From Semisulcospira habei (Eukaryota; Mollusca; Gastropoda; Semisulcospiridae), in the NCBI GenBank assembly GCA_036245525.1, contig BTPG01000002.1:161162093-161226092 (forward strand): 64,000 nt of DNA, written 5' to 3'. Below, piece by piece: positions 1 to 10,096 of the stretch (the first letter of the stretch is position 1; the number at the start of each line of letters is the position of its first letter). A program made the position numbers and the translations under genes. Below the pieces are notes generated by a model. It saw only the letters and a program-made list of their open reading frames with translations, had not been told where the DNA came from and ran no database searches.

Positions 1-269
1 ATGGAACTGTCTGAAACAGACCTAACAAATATCCTTTCTTGATCTCGCTTGGTATTAGAGCGGTGACTACCTGTGGCTCTCTTAACGCAGACATATTATT
101 TTTACATACCACCGATGCAATACACTCGATAGAAACACCTGTATCAAAACCTTCTGTAAGACCCTTTATCAAATATCTATGTCCTTGTTGGGGTTTGCAA
201 ACGCTGGGCCAGGACTGACACCTTGATCGGAGTTAACACCTGCTCGTCAATCTCCATAGCCGCAGCATG
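1..269. other. No recognisable feature
   Basis: I see no coding region, known repeat or RNA gene in this first stretch. It lies downstream (minus strand) of the broken gag-like ORF and could be the rest of that element. Confidence 0.3.
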
Positions 270-1750
270 TCAATGACCGGTATTTTTGTGAGCGGAAAGA
301 CCGGTTGGCTTCTCGTGACATCTCAAGACTGAATGCTGTCCGTGACATCGCCTGCAGATATGTTGGTATCTGCAGTTCGGTCTAACGCAGCCTTTCATAA
401 TGTTAAAACTAAAGCAAATTTCTTGCTCTGACGAAACATGTGCGTTGTGTGAATGAATGGAAACACTTCTGCGTGGACCGTTTTGCAGCTGGTGGCAGAA
501 AGCTGTGGTACGAGCTGTGGACGAACAAACGTCACACCTACTAGCCCTCAAGCCAGAAAATATGTGCATTTCTAATTTCGTGTCAATCTCTGCCCAGTTA
601 ATCTGCATGTGCTTTGTGTGCAAGACAGTGGCTGATTTAGCAACGAATCGCTTATGATATTCGTAGAATGCTTGTCCGCCGTAGCATTTGTGCATTTCTA
701 AAATGTTTCTCTGATGTGTCCAACTCTGCTCTGCGATGAGGAAAAACTTCGCACAGCACTTCTCAGCAACGACAGAAGGCGACCATAAACTCTGTGATAG
801 TCAAGTTATTAGGTAGGCGAGAATCAGCTGGGGGCTTGACCTGAAATTTCACTCTGTCTGCTAGGATGGTGTGTGTACCAGAAGGGGAAAAGCCATGTGG
901 CATTAAGAAGGAAGCGAAATTGATGTCTTTACCTTGCAAGATCTGGGCTCTCAAGTGATCTGAAATGGGTGTGACGTTGTCATGGTCATCTGGGTGTGTG
1001 GAATGCGGTGGTCCTCGCGACATAGTGGGGTACGGGTAGACCGTCGGTACTTGCTGCTGTTGCTGTCTGTTTAGAGGCTGATGATCGACGGGCGCAACTG
1101 TAGGAGACGGAACAGGATGGCGGTATGCCGCCAATGACTGCTGTTGCTGCTGCTGGTGGTGGCGGGTGGACATTCCAATAGAAGACGTTGAGGGGTAGTG
1201 GTAATCCGTCGGGGGCTGCTGCTGTTGGTGGGATGGTGGTATTGCCGGCCCCGTGGTGTAGTACCAGTAGTCCGTCGGTGGCTGTTGCTGTTGTTGGTGG
1301 CATGGTGGTGTCGCAGAGGACGTAGTGGAGTAGCTGTAATCTGTCAGTGGCTGCTGCTGCTGTTGGTGGGATGGTGGTATCGCAGAGGATGTAGTGGAGT
1401 AGCGGTAGTCCGTTGGTAGCTGCTGCTGCTGATAGTAGGCCGTTGGTGGCTGCTGCTGCTGATGGCGGAAGGGCGATGCCGCAGAGGGTGCAATGGAGTG
1501 GTGGAAGTCCATCGGTGGCTGCTGCTGCTGGTGGTGGGAAGGTGGAACCGCAGAATACGCAGCGGAATAGCGGTGGTTGTTGCAGCTGGTAAAGGGTGCT
1601 GTTGTTGGTGCAGTATGGTCGACTCTTTCTGAGCCAGAGCTGATTCCGGGTCACTTATTTTTTGTTGTAGAAAGCCTCCACTTCTTGAGCTGACAGGGTT
1701 ACAGGCGCCCCTGCTGAACTCAATGCGTTTACAGCATCTCTAGATGACAT
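270..1750 (-). pseudogene. Broken gag-like ORF of a retroelement (DIRS/tyrosine-recombinase-element type suspected)
   Basis: Three adjacent minus-strand frames read as one protein of about 490 residues broken by frameshifts. A start at 1750 gives MSSRDAVNALSSAG and stops at 1655. The frame then shifts into a Gln/Pro-rich repeat region (about 1590-1190) and a block containing DHLRAQILQGKDINFASFLM (to 763). A further shift near 775-765 leads into a block with YHKRF, a WAEID motif and a C-terminal Cys/His cluster (GCVRPNCRYQHICRRCHGQH). From memory, this order (short helical block, Tyr-rich core, CCCH-like cluster) resembles the ORF1 protein common beside DIRS-like elements in invertebrates; that assignment is inference. 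No reverse transcriptase or recombinase is visible next to it. The frameshifts make it a pseudogene unless they are sequencing errors. Confidence 0.5.
1190..1600 (-). repeat. Coding minisatellite, ~66-72 bp period, encoding Gln-run/PPTDY units
   Basis: About six imperfect units on the minus strand encode a His-(Gln)4-5-Pro-Pro-Thr-Asp-Tyr core followed by a Ser/Thr/Ala/Pro spacer. Unit boundaries are easiest to see at the recurring GTAGTGG...TCCGTCGG motif on the plus strand (about 1195, 1258, 1323 and 1390). Unit lengths are mostly multiples of three, so the repeat stays in frame over several units. Near 1500-1600 the frame is lost. Confidence 0.7.
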
Positions 1751-1782
1751 TTTGGTCCTTATAGATCTTCTGACTGCGATGC

Positions 1783-1815
1783 CTGCTTGGCGTTAAACCC
1801 AAATAACTAACTAAC
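1783..1815 (+). mobile_element. 33-bp 5'-truncated LINE 3' tail with 14-bp target duplication
   Basis: The sequence ggcgttaaacccaaataac followed by (taac)n is the 3' terminus of the LINE whose long copy lies at 9874-16144. It is flanked by perfect 14-bp direct repeats, tctgactgcgatgc, at 1769-1782 and 1816-1829. This is the signature of target-primed reverse transcription that stopped after about 30 nt. It lies just upstream of the start of the broken gag-like ORF. Confidence 0.75.
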
Positions 1816-1878
1816 TCTGACTGCGATGCGGGCTCGAAGATTGTCACGCGGCATGTTGATCAGCAATATAGTGATCAG

Positions 1879-2098
1879 TTGCAGACAAACGTGAAAGAAT
1901 AGTTTACTACAGTGAGTATTGAATTTTCTTTTACAGTAGAAATACATTTCGAAAAATACTTGAGGCTCCCACTTGAACTTGTTGTATACCAACGGGTATG
2001 ACATCCAATGGTTGATGTTCAGAAGCATGTTCAATAAATTCATTATTATGGAAGAAACGCCTGAGATGAAGTTGATGTGTCTGTTAACAGTTACAAAT
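1879..2098 (-). repeat. Left arm of a ~220-bp inverted repeat
   Basis: The reverse complement of this segment aligns with 2588-2796 over its length with scattered mismatches (I estimate 75-85% identity). Shared landmarks are the CAGACACATCAACTTCATCTC block, TTTCTTCCATAATAATGAA, and a conserved outer end CACTGTAGTAAACTATTC. Homology stops sharply at the outer end after GTCTGCAA. No coding function is recognised; it may be two copies of an unnamed interspersed repeat. Confidence 0.7.
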
Positions 2099-2587
2099 TT
2101 ATAAAATTGATGTTTATGGGTCTTAACTAACTTAGGAGATGAACTGAGAGGCAAGGGTTACAATTCATTTGGTTAGACACCTGCGTGTATAGGAACGCAC
2201 GAGTTGGAAGGACTCTGGGCATTGGGACACCTACAGGTCCGTGATATTGCCGACGATGGCGTAAATGGGATATTGAGCTATAACGATAGTGGGCAATAGT
2301 GCGTCTAGGGACGTCGCCGGCGGTTATTCTATACATTTAACTACTGCATACTCAGTGATATAGTAGTCCAGTCTCGGATAGGGAATTTAGCCTTGCCGCA
2401 GCGGGTACCTGTTTGTATTTATTGGCTCCCTCATGTCGAAGCACAATACACATGGTTTCAAGTAATAGGTGCACAGAGTCGGGCAGAATGAGGGTAACAT
2501 GACGCAACATGCAACAAAGCATAGATGAGATTTCACTTTGGTGTATAAAAACCTCAAGCTAATCAGTCCTTTCAAAACTAAATGGAT

Positions 2588-2796
2588 GGTGTTAACTACG
2601 CGTCAGACACATCAACTTCATCTCAAGCGTTTCTTCCATAATAATGAACCCATTGGACATGTTTCTAAACATCAACTATTGGATGTCATAGCCACTGGTA
2701 GACGATTGGAGCCTCCAGTATTTTTCGAAATATATTTCTACCGTCTAAAAATTCAATACTCACTGTAGTAAACTATTCTTTCACGTTTGTCTGCAA
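2588..2796 (+). repeat. Right arm of the ~220-bp inverted repeat
   Basis: Partner of the arm at 1879-2098, in opposite orientation, with about 490 bp between the inner ends. The spacer has no recognised feature. Beyond 2796 the two arms diverge. Confidence 0.7.
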
Positions 2797-2887
2797 AATG
2801 TTAAATTGCATGCATGAGATAACAAGACAACAGGTAAGTTAGTCAGTATTATGCCTATTTTTTTATTTTTTAATGGAAGTTTCATCT

Positions 2888-2922
2888 CTCTCTCTCACAC
2901 ACACACATATATACACACAGAC
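2888..2922. repeat. Compound (TC)n(AC)n microsatellite
   Basis: Short run of TC dinucleotides followed by AC and AT dinucleotides. The surrounding 2797-3170 shows no gene. Confidence 0.8.
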
Positions 2923-3178
2923 AGAGAAGTATGACTGCTGAAGGTTGGTGCATGATTTGCCCTGTGCCAAGCCAACCAGTTAAATTTAGTTGCTGATCAG
3001 TTTATTAAATACGATCTGCACATCAGATGATCTGGAACTGTGATGTACTAAAGGTACACTTTAGAAAACAGCTCACACTAATCACCTCTGGCCCTCAATC
3101 CGCTACTTTCTCCTCTCTACTTTTTGTTTTGGTTCATTGCTAACAACAGCTGATGTACCGCTACATGGCACCCGTACC

Positions 3179-6100
3179 TAGAGCTGTGTACCGTGAAGAT
3201 GGCCGTACCGCGATATACCGCGATATTTTTTGCCAGTACTGATATTTTCCAACGGTATACCGCCGTCCCCGATCCCATGTAATTTGATGACAATCTGGCC
3301 ACTTGTACATACAAGAATGCATGAAGAAGTTGAAACAAAATGAGAAAAGACAGACTCAAACACACCAGTGATCGTTTTTTTATAAACAAACTTTAATTAT
3401 TCAGTGTTCACTTTGAATACAAAATCAGGTAAACAAATACTATGGGGAAAAAAAACACTGAATCATTAAATGAAACCTACAGACCTAGACTTTTTGGATG
3501 GATAACAAAAACAAAAAACAAAAAAAAAAAAAAAAAAAACAGAAAATGAAAATTACACTCCTACTAAGAGAAACTTTTTAATGCTTTTTTTTTTTTTTTT
3601 TTTTAATTGAACTGTACGAAAACCATTAGGCATGGCAGCCATATCAGTAGGACAGTCTCCACTTTCTGAAAAGAACAGTGCATGACTTTACAAGTTCTTT
3701 TTCAGAAAGAGGAGCTTGTCCACATGCTCTGGGTTCAGGGTAGCCCTTTGGCTGGCCAGAATGTCCCCAGCTGTCGAAAACACCCTCTCAGAGGGCACAC
3801 TCGTAGCCGGGATGGCGAGGTAAATCCTCGCCACCCTAGCCAACAGAGGGAAGCGGTACTCATTCTGTTTCCACCACAAGAGTGGGTTCTCCGCCATGCC
3901 AATCGATTTCTCCTCTCGATACTTCTCGACTTCTTCAGCTCCCTGCTGGTAGGTGGTCTTGCTCGGCTCGACATGTGTGACAAAGACATCTGCCAGGAGG
4001 GAGTCAAGCAGGCACGCTCCTTTGCTCTCGTACTTCCGTTCGTCCTCGGGTCTCTCTGTCTTTACAAAATGCTCTTCTTGGATCTCCTCAAGAACCTCAA
4101 CATCATGGGCATGCTCATCAACAGCTGGCAGACTGGGGGTGGCTGAAGTTCCAGGTTCTGCTGAAGTTCCAGGATCTGCTTTGACTGCTTCAACGGTCTT
4201 GGGTTTTGTGTGCAAGCTCACTGTGACATCAGTGAGTTTGGGAAGATGCCATCGTGTTGTTCTGGTGCCATGTAGGAGAAAGACTTGAAGCGCGGGTCCA
4301 AAGCTGAAATCGTCTGCAACATCTCTCTCTGTTCTGCATACCGGCCCTCCAGATCTGCTGCCATGATAGCCTTCATTTGCTGGACGGACATGGAGTTGTC
4401 TGGCTTTGGGCGAAGATGTCCTTTTTCGCCAAGCAGACTCTCAAGAAGGGGCATGATCACAGACAAAGTCGGCATCTCCTCCGTGCACATGAAGGTCGTC
4501 ATGTCCTTCAGAGGTTTCAGAAAAGCTTCAAGTTCATGTGCGGCGGTGGCCTCCTCGTCATTCAGACTCGTGATGTCACGCTCTTTGAGATAGCTCAGTT
4601 TTTTGGAGCGAATCACAGCTACGACAGCATCCTGCAGGTACAGAAATCGTGACAGCATGTCAAAGGCGGAGTTCCACCTGGTACAAACATCAACCTTCAG
4701 CTTTTTTGCCTTCAGTTGAAGCAGTTCTGCCTTTGCATGGAGAAGGTTGGAAGCCAAATGACTCATGTGAAAGAAGGTAGATATCCGCCTGATTCTACTT
4801 AATATGGCTGCGGTTCCATCCACCTTGAGCGCCTTCTGAACTGCAAGGTTGAGTGTGTGTGCAAAGCATCCCAAGTGCAGATGGCATTGCAGCAGCTTTC
4901 CAGCCTTGACCATGTTTGATGAGTTGTCCGACACAAGTGTGAGACCCAGCACACCCGGCAGTTTCCATTCTTTGATTGCTTCCGTGATGACCCTAGTGAT
5001 GTTTTCAGCTGTAACAGATGAAATAAAAAATAAATCAATTCTAGTTATTTTAAATGTACACAAAAGGAAAAAAAAAAACTCACAATCGTTCCTAAATGTT
5101 GATTTTTTTGTTTTACAGCTTTTATCACAACACAACACACACACACATACACACACCACACACGGAGAGAGAGAGAAAGAGAGAGAGAGACCTGTATTAC
5201 CTGTATGGCTCTCAGGCATTGGTCTTGTTTGTAGCACATAGTTCACCATCTGCCAATCAACCACCAACACAGCAGTGACAATGACGTAGGAGTCTGTTGC
5301 TCTGGAGGTCCATCCATCTGTAGTCACAGTTACCTGCACCGGAATTCACGTCTATTATTTTGCATCCTCGTTGTGATTTATCAGTATATCACCTTTCAAT
5401 TTCAGTGCTAATACGCTCGTAATTTCTTTACAGGACTTACTTTGTTATAGACAGACTGGCAATTTAATTATAATCAAGACTTTCAAAGTGAAAATTTCAG
5501 ACTTATTTGACCGATTCTGCAGACGACAGATATAGCAAGCCCACCTCCCCCCCCCCCCCCCCCCCCCCCCACCTTCATTGAACCGCTAATTGAGAAAAAA
5601 TCTTTAACATGCACAACTTTATACGCATGCTGTATCATACTATAACTTACTTGTTCGGCTTTCTGAAGGTCATCAATCACCTTGGCTTTCATGTTTTTGT
5701 ACATCTCAGGGATAGCCAGCTCTGAAAAGTGGTTACGAGAAGGAACCTGGTAACGGTCGTTGAGTGCTTCAATCAGGCTTCGGAAGTGCTTGCTCTCCAC
5801 CAACTTGTAAGGTCGCAAATCTTTGATGAGGAACAGCGCAATTTGGTTTGTGATGGCCTTTGCACGAGGAGAATTTGTAGGATACTTTGCCTTTTTCGCC
5901 AGGATCTGAAAAGCTCCCGCAAGGGTCTGCTGGCGCTGTTGTTTCTTTGGGGGCTGCTCACTCTGTGAGCTTGAGGTTTCCGTCTGTGTGGTAATCAATA
6001 ACTGTGGATGGTGTCTCCTGATGTGGGTGTTCATGTTGGAGGTTCCACCAGCAGTTTTTACATCGCCATTGCACGTCAAGCACACCGCCATATTCTCCAC

Positions 6101-6382
6101 TATCGAACCGTCATTTTTTCTTTTTCTGACTCCAAAGTGCTTCCATATAGGGGCCTTTGCTTTAGAATTTGCCACAATCGTGTACTCGCTTTCAGCCATT
6201 GTGCCTTTGTCTGCCGCACTTTCACGGAACTGCCTCTTTGTTCTAGGAAAAAACGTTTACTTTCGGTTTATAAAAAAAAGTTTACTTTCGTTTTCTTTTG
6301 CAATTCGCGGTATACCGACCCTTCCCGGACCGGACCGGTAAACTGATATAATACCGGTATACGGTAATACCGTGCACCTCTA
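3179..6382 (-). mobile_element. hAT-superfamily DNA transposon, near complete, 8-bp target duplication
   Basis: The element is 3204 bp and flanked by perfect 8-bp direct repeats cccgtacc (3171-3178 and 6383-6390), the duplication length expected of hAT transposition. Its ends form short imperfect terminal inverted repeats: TAGAGCTGTG on the left, and TAGAGGTGCA on the right when read inward. GTACCG-like subterminal motifs follow at both ends. It encodes a BED-finger transposase on the minus strand (separate entry). Between the left end and the stop codon lie a poly-A run (about 3521-3539) and a poly-T run (about 3586-3604). A 22-bp C run (about 5549-5570) sits in the first intron. Confidence 0.85.
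3688..6199 (-). pseudogene. hAT transposase (ZBED-like), three exons, one probable 1-nt frameshift
   Basis: Exon 1 (6199-5651) carries an N-terminal BED zinc finger: CLTCNGD, then HIRRHH. Exon 2 (5333-5201) carries TTDGWTSRA with the first catalytic Asp. Exon 3 (5008-3688) carries LVSDNSSNM (second Asp), CFAHTLNLAVQKAL, TRWNSAFDML, an HELEAFL segment with the expected Glu, and a C-terminal hATC dimerisation block containing VPSERVFSTAG. Introns 5650-5334 (GTAAGT donor) and 5200-5009 (CA/CT-rich) are GT-AG and phase compatible. Spliced exons total 2003 nt, one short of a multiple of three, and the frame breaks near 4240, so a 1-nt deletion or sequencing error is likely. Otherwise the protein is about 667 residues, a normal hAT length. 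It would cut and paste hAT ends with 8-bp duplications. Confidence 0.85.
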
Positions 6383-6390
6383 CCCGTACC

Positions 6391-6443
6391 GGTGCAGTGT
6401 CATACCATTTTTTTCAGATATACCGGTGATACTGTGCAACTAT
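6391..6443. other. Possible end of a second, related hAT-type repeat
   Basis: The reverse complement of 6418-6443 begins tagttgcacagtatcaccgg. This resembles the right terminus of the 3179-6382 element (TAGAGGTGCACGGTATTACC). The left flank just outside 3171 (cagctgatgtaccgctacat) has a weaker resemblance. The large hAT may have inserted into a short relative of itself. Confidence 0.3.
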
Positions 6444-6446
6444 ACT

Positions 6447-6620
6447 TGTGACTCTTGACCTTTAAGAGGGGTCATCCAAATGAATAAGCACAGAAAGGTT
6501 TTACATTCAGATACTGATATGCCAAGTTTGGCTTAAGCCTTTGAAATTGATAATAGTATTTGAGAACAAAAAAATTTCAACATATGGCTATTTATGACCT
6601 ATTTGTGGACCTTCTGTGAT
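6447..6620 (+). repeat. Single diverged copy of the ~165-bp 'gacccttgacc' repeat
   Basis: The order cttgaccttt, ggggtcatccaaat, aggt, tagtatttgagaa, atatggctatt and gacctattt matches one unit of the tandem array at 34641-35290. Here it occurs alone. No coding potential. Confidence 0.6.
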
Positions 6621-6922
6621 GCTGACTTTGAGAGAGTCACTGAAATTGGTGTGTTTAATATTATATAATAAGGTCTTGCCCCAAAGCATCCTTGCACCAA
6701 ATTTAAAGACTCTGGCCTAAGGAGACTGAGAAAACGCCAACATTAAAATTTACCATAGACAGTGATAATTATTAAGCAGAAATACTGACGTACAAATTTT
6801 TACTCTGACGCACTAAGCTTTATCTTTATGCACTGAAAAATGCACCAGTGCGTCATCCTGAACACGTTTCACAGCCGCGCGTGCTGAGCAGAACAAAGCT
6901 TTTGTGAGAGCGCCGAACACCA

Positions 6923-7386
6923 ATGCAGCAACAATACCGCATGCGCAGCAACAGAAATTTAACAGATATAACTCTTCCGCGGCGGAGCCGAAGTCAAGAG
7001 GCCATCAGCATTTCCTGTGGCGAAAGCATGGCCAGACTCATGAAATTTGGGTTGCTGAGCTCAAAATCACAGCCTTGTCCTACACAGTCTGAAGTTCCTA
7101 CATGCACATCAGACAGTGAAAATAAGACCACACGTTCTTTCCAGCACGACTGGCTCGGAAAATGTAAATGGCTATGCCATTTAGATGGGCAGATGTTCCG
7201 TGCTGTGTGCCAAGCTGCCGAGCACAGTCAAAAAACGCTTTCATGATGGGATCGACAAATTTTCAGCGCTCTGTCCTTGTTCGTCATCAGGCTTCAGACG
7301 ATCATCGCCTAGCAATTGGGGTTACATCATCAGGCAGCAGCCAGATGGTCACAAGTTTGCCTAACGCGCTTGTCAAACACAGTTGA
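6923..7386 (+). pseudogene. Broken N-terminal fragment of a TTF-type zinc-finger (ZNF862/hAT-like) protein
   Basis: The frame at 6923-7246 ends in FQHDWLGKCKWL, then MFRAVCQAAE. This is the spacing typical of TTF-type fingers (a Trp-Leu pair, then a Cys-x2-Cys-like pair). The next frame (7168-7386) supplies the second half: NFQRSVLVRHQASDDH, a His-x5-His ending. The frames join near 7225, implying a 1-2 nt frameshift. In family members the domain precedes a hAT-derived region, but no such region follows here, so this is a fragment. One expected Cys reads as Arg (MFRAVC), so even the finger is damaged. The assignment rests on motif memory. Confidence 0.45.
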
Positions 7387-7389
7387 AGT

Positions 7390-7900
7390 GCTCATTCTCA
7401 AGGGACCAGAACGACAGGATGCGTACCTGGGTGGGACCTATCTTTTATTACCCCACTGCCCTTGAACTTCACCGGTGGACCGAAAGGGTTAAACTAACTT
7501 ATTTTTAAATGCCTTTTACTCATTTGTCCTCAACTGACTTAATGACTAAAAACTTAAAAAGAAAACTGTGTAAAACTTACAAAGAAAACTTGTGTAAATG
7601 ACTTTATCAGTTCTGTTTGTGTGTGTGTAACAAAGTATGTGATCATCTAAAACTTCATCATTTCTGTGACCCCCTGGGAAATCCTGCTGACCCTCTGGCA
7701 ACTGTAAACTTAATCTGCCGAACTAGATCTGACCCCTTATATTTAAGAAAAAAATTAACACTGATAGATGTCAGGCGGCAGACAACCACTGGCCCAATAC
7801 AGACTCACTTTTGCTATCACACATGAGCCCAAAACTAAACAAACTAAATAAACTGCACTTTTCATAATCACTGTAATTAACCCCGTTGTGCATACAGCCA
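7390..7900. other. No recognisable feature
   Basis: AT-rich sequence without a convincing gene, repeat or RNA. Only short spurious reading frames are present. Confidence 0.3.
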
Positions 7901-7904
7901 CCCG

Positions 7905-8175
7905 TACTGTCAAAAGTACCATCATGTACACACTATAAATAGTACCATAAAGTACACACTGTCAGCACTATTATGCACAGTAAACAGTATCATGCACACA
8001 CTGTAAACAGTACCATTACACATGAATGCACACACACAAATTGTAAACCATGCCATCACACATGCACCATAAAGAGTACCATCACATAAACTGTCACCAA
8101 CACTACACACATGCACGTACACACACTGTAAACAGTACCATCATACACATGCACCGTAAATAGTACCACCACACT
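7905..8175. repeat. Degenerate minisatellite, core ACTGTAAACAGTACCA
   Basis: About eight imperfect units of roughly 25-35 bp share a core acactgtaaacagtacca and a CAC-rich spacer. The same core recurs in reverse orientation with GT-rich spacers at 9525-9735. Confidence 0.7.
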
Positions 8176-8236
8176 AATGCACTGTAGGCAATACTGGTGA
8201 CCACAAACACAAAGTTGTTAATGTTAGGAAACCTAC

Positions 8237-8465
8237 GTATTTCCAAGCCCAGGCGACATGTTGGATCTCTGTCGGTACAGCTGAGTAGTCGCTAAGAGAG
8301 GTTCAATCCTTGGCCACTTGTCCTCGTTTGCATAAACGATGCGGATGTACTCGGGGTCAAATATGTGCACCACTATGTGGCCCGCCAAGATTTCCTTGAC
8401 AATACCTCCATACTGTGCATGCCATTGACGCAGTGTGTCTGCCAGCTTGTGCACACTGATCTGAC
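8237..8465 (-). CDS. Cytochrome P450, internal exon (mitochondrial-clan type)
   Basis: The 229-nt exon encodes ISVHKLADTLRQW, then a Tyr-Gly-x-Ile-Val-Lys-Glu segment, VVHIFDPEYIRIVYANE, KWPRIEP, an YRQRSNM segment and MSPGLGN. This is the classic N-terminal third of a mitochondrial-clan P450 (CYP10/CYP24/CYP27-like): 'YG.IV+E', 'DP..I..VY.NE.K.P', then 'GL'. A TCTAAG acceptor precedes it and a GTAGGT donor follows. It starts in phase 1 and ends in phase 2. The phase matches the donor of the exon at 35451-35661 on the same strand, so both are probably exons 1 and 2 of one gene separated by about 27 kb. The haem-binding C-terminal exons are not in the window. Substrate cannot be inferred. Confidence 0.75.
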
Positions 8466-9524
8466 CTTAGAACAAAACCAGGCATTAACTGAACAATACA
8501 CTCTGTGACCTTAGAACAGTACATACTGATCCACTGAACAATACACACTGTGACCTAGTACATGCAATAAACAAAAAAACACTGTGCGACTTCAGAACAG
8601 TACATATGCATCAATTGAACGAGACACTTTATTACCTCAGAACAGTTAACACATATCAACTGAACAAAATAAGATACGCATATAGGTTGCAGAAGTTTGC
8701 AGGCCAAAGGCCCGAGGTGCACAATGGTTACTTTGACCTCCTGAAGGCATAAAACCCAGCTATCAATAACACATTTGTTTTAAATCCACCATCATATTCA
8801 AGCCAATTTAAGGGATTGGGTCCCGAAGGCATACCTTCGGTTTAGCCGCTATGCTTTTGCGCTGATGGCTTGGATTCAAATCATTAGGACTTCACGCATG
8901 TTTACATAGTCAGTTCTATGGTTTAAATATAGCCAGAAAAAAGCTTGCAATTCTTGCAAGAGCTCATGCACAAACATGCCTCTTGCTGGCAGATGGTCAA
9001 TTTCAATTTGACTTTTGAAAAAAAATGTTTTGAGCTGCATTGTCATCAGAGTAATGCAGTGGAACAGTGAATTGAATTAAAGTTTAAAATTCTTTTATAA
9101 TTTTAGTATTTGGCATTGAAATGCCAATGTAATTCACACAGACCTTGTGCACACACAATTGGAGATCATCCGCAAAGGTTCAGTGAAGGTTCTTAGTCTC
9201 ATCTGTTTTAAGGTAAAATATTGTTGAAAATTTGGTGTTGCGATCTTAAAAATAACTCTAGAGTGCGTATTGTTTCAGACTATGCCAAGTTGTTTCATTG
9301 TTTAGTGTGTTTTTGCTCTTTTGGTCAAGCAAACCTGGTACCCAAGGAGTCAAAAATTAGTTTATAATGCAAAGTGACGAGCTACAAGGAATTCTATACA
9401 GTGTTTTGTAGCCACATCAAATTGTACAGTTGGAAGTAATGCGATTAGTTGTGTGAAGGAATGAAAACAATACACTGTGACCAATCATTCATGGTAACCC
9501 CTTGTGCCAGGAGCCACTGGTACT
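8466..9524. other. Intronic sequence without recognised features
   Basis: No coding region is seen. The first ~200 bp contain a loose repeat of gaacagtacatactgatc-like words upstream (minus strand) of the P450 exon. Confidence 0.35.
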
Positions 9525-9671
9525 GTGTGTGTGGTACTGTAAGTGTACACAGCATGAATGTGGTACTGTAAACAGTGTGTGTGTGGTGGTACTGTAAACA
9601 GTGTGTGTGTGGTACTGTAAACAAGGTGTGTGGCACTGTAAATCACAATGGTATGTGTATGTTACTGTAAA

Positions 9672-9713
<42 letters not shown>

Positions 9714-9735
9714 TACTGTAAACAGTACCAGTGAC
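9525..9735. repeat. Minisatellite with GGTACTGTAAACAGT core and (GT)n
   Basis: Six to seven units of ggtactgtaaacagt plus (gt)n spacers, including an uninterrupted GT run at about 9676-9710. The core is the reverse-orientation relative of the array at 7905-8175. One copy (ggtactgtaaacagtacc, about 9712-9729) is an imperfect palindrome that combines both orientations. Confidence 0.75.
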
Positions 9736-10096
9736 TACATGCAAAATGAGGCTAACTGATGCATACAAATGATTTTGAAGTACATTTATAGCTTATTTAG
9801 ACACCAGTTTGTACAAACATGAATATATTCCGACCATCTGTTTCCCTATCCTCCTCCTTGATTCACATTACAGTTAGTTAGTTAGTTATTTGGGTTTAAC
9901 GCCGAGCAGGCGACTAAGGCCATCTCACGGCGGGATGGGTAAAAATCTGGTCAGCCAGACTAAAAGCAAGGTCTTAAGACAAGATGTAAATATAGATTAA
10001 AAATCTCAGGCTAAAATGTCGCACATGTCTTTAAAAGAAATGTCTACAGACTCTCAAAAAGGGCAAATAAAAAAGATTCACATAGTCTATGAATGC

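Noticed and set aside
1198..1419. Plus-strand frame of Leu/Trp/Arg repeats opposite the minisatellite
   Set aside because: It is the antisense shadow of the Gln-rich coding repeat.
5045..5278. Frames across the (CA)n/(GA)n tract in the hAT element
   Set aside because: They lie in the 5009-5200 intron; the read-through frame is a by-product of the dinucleotide repeat.
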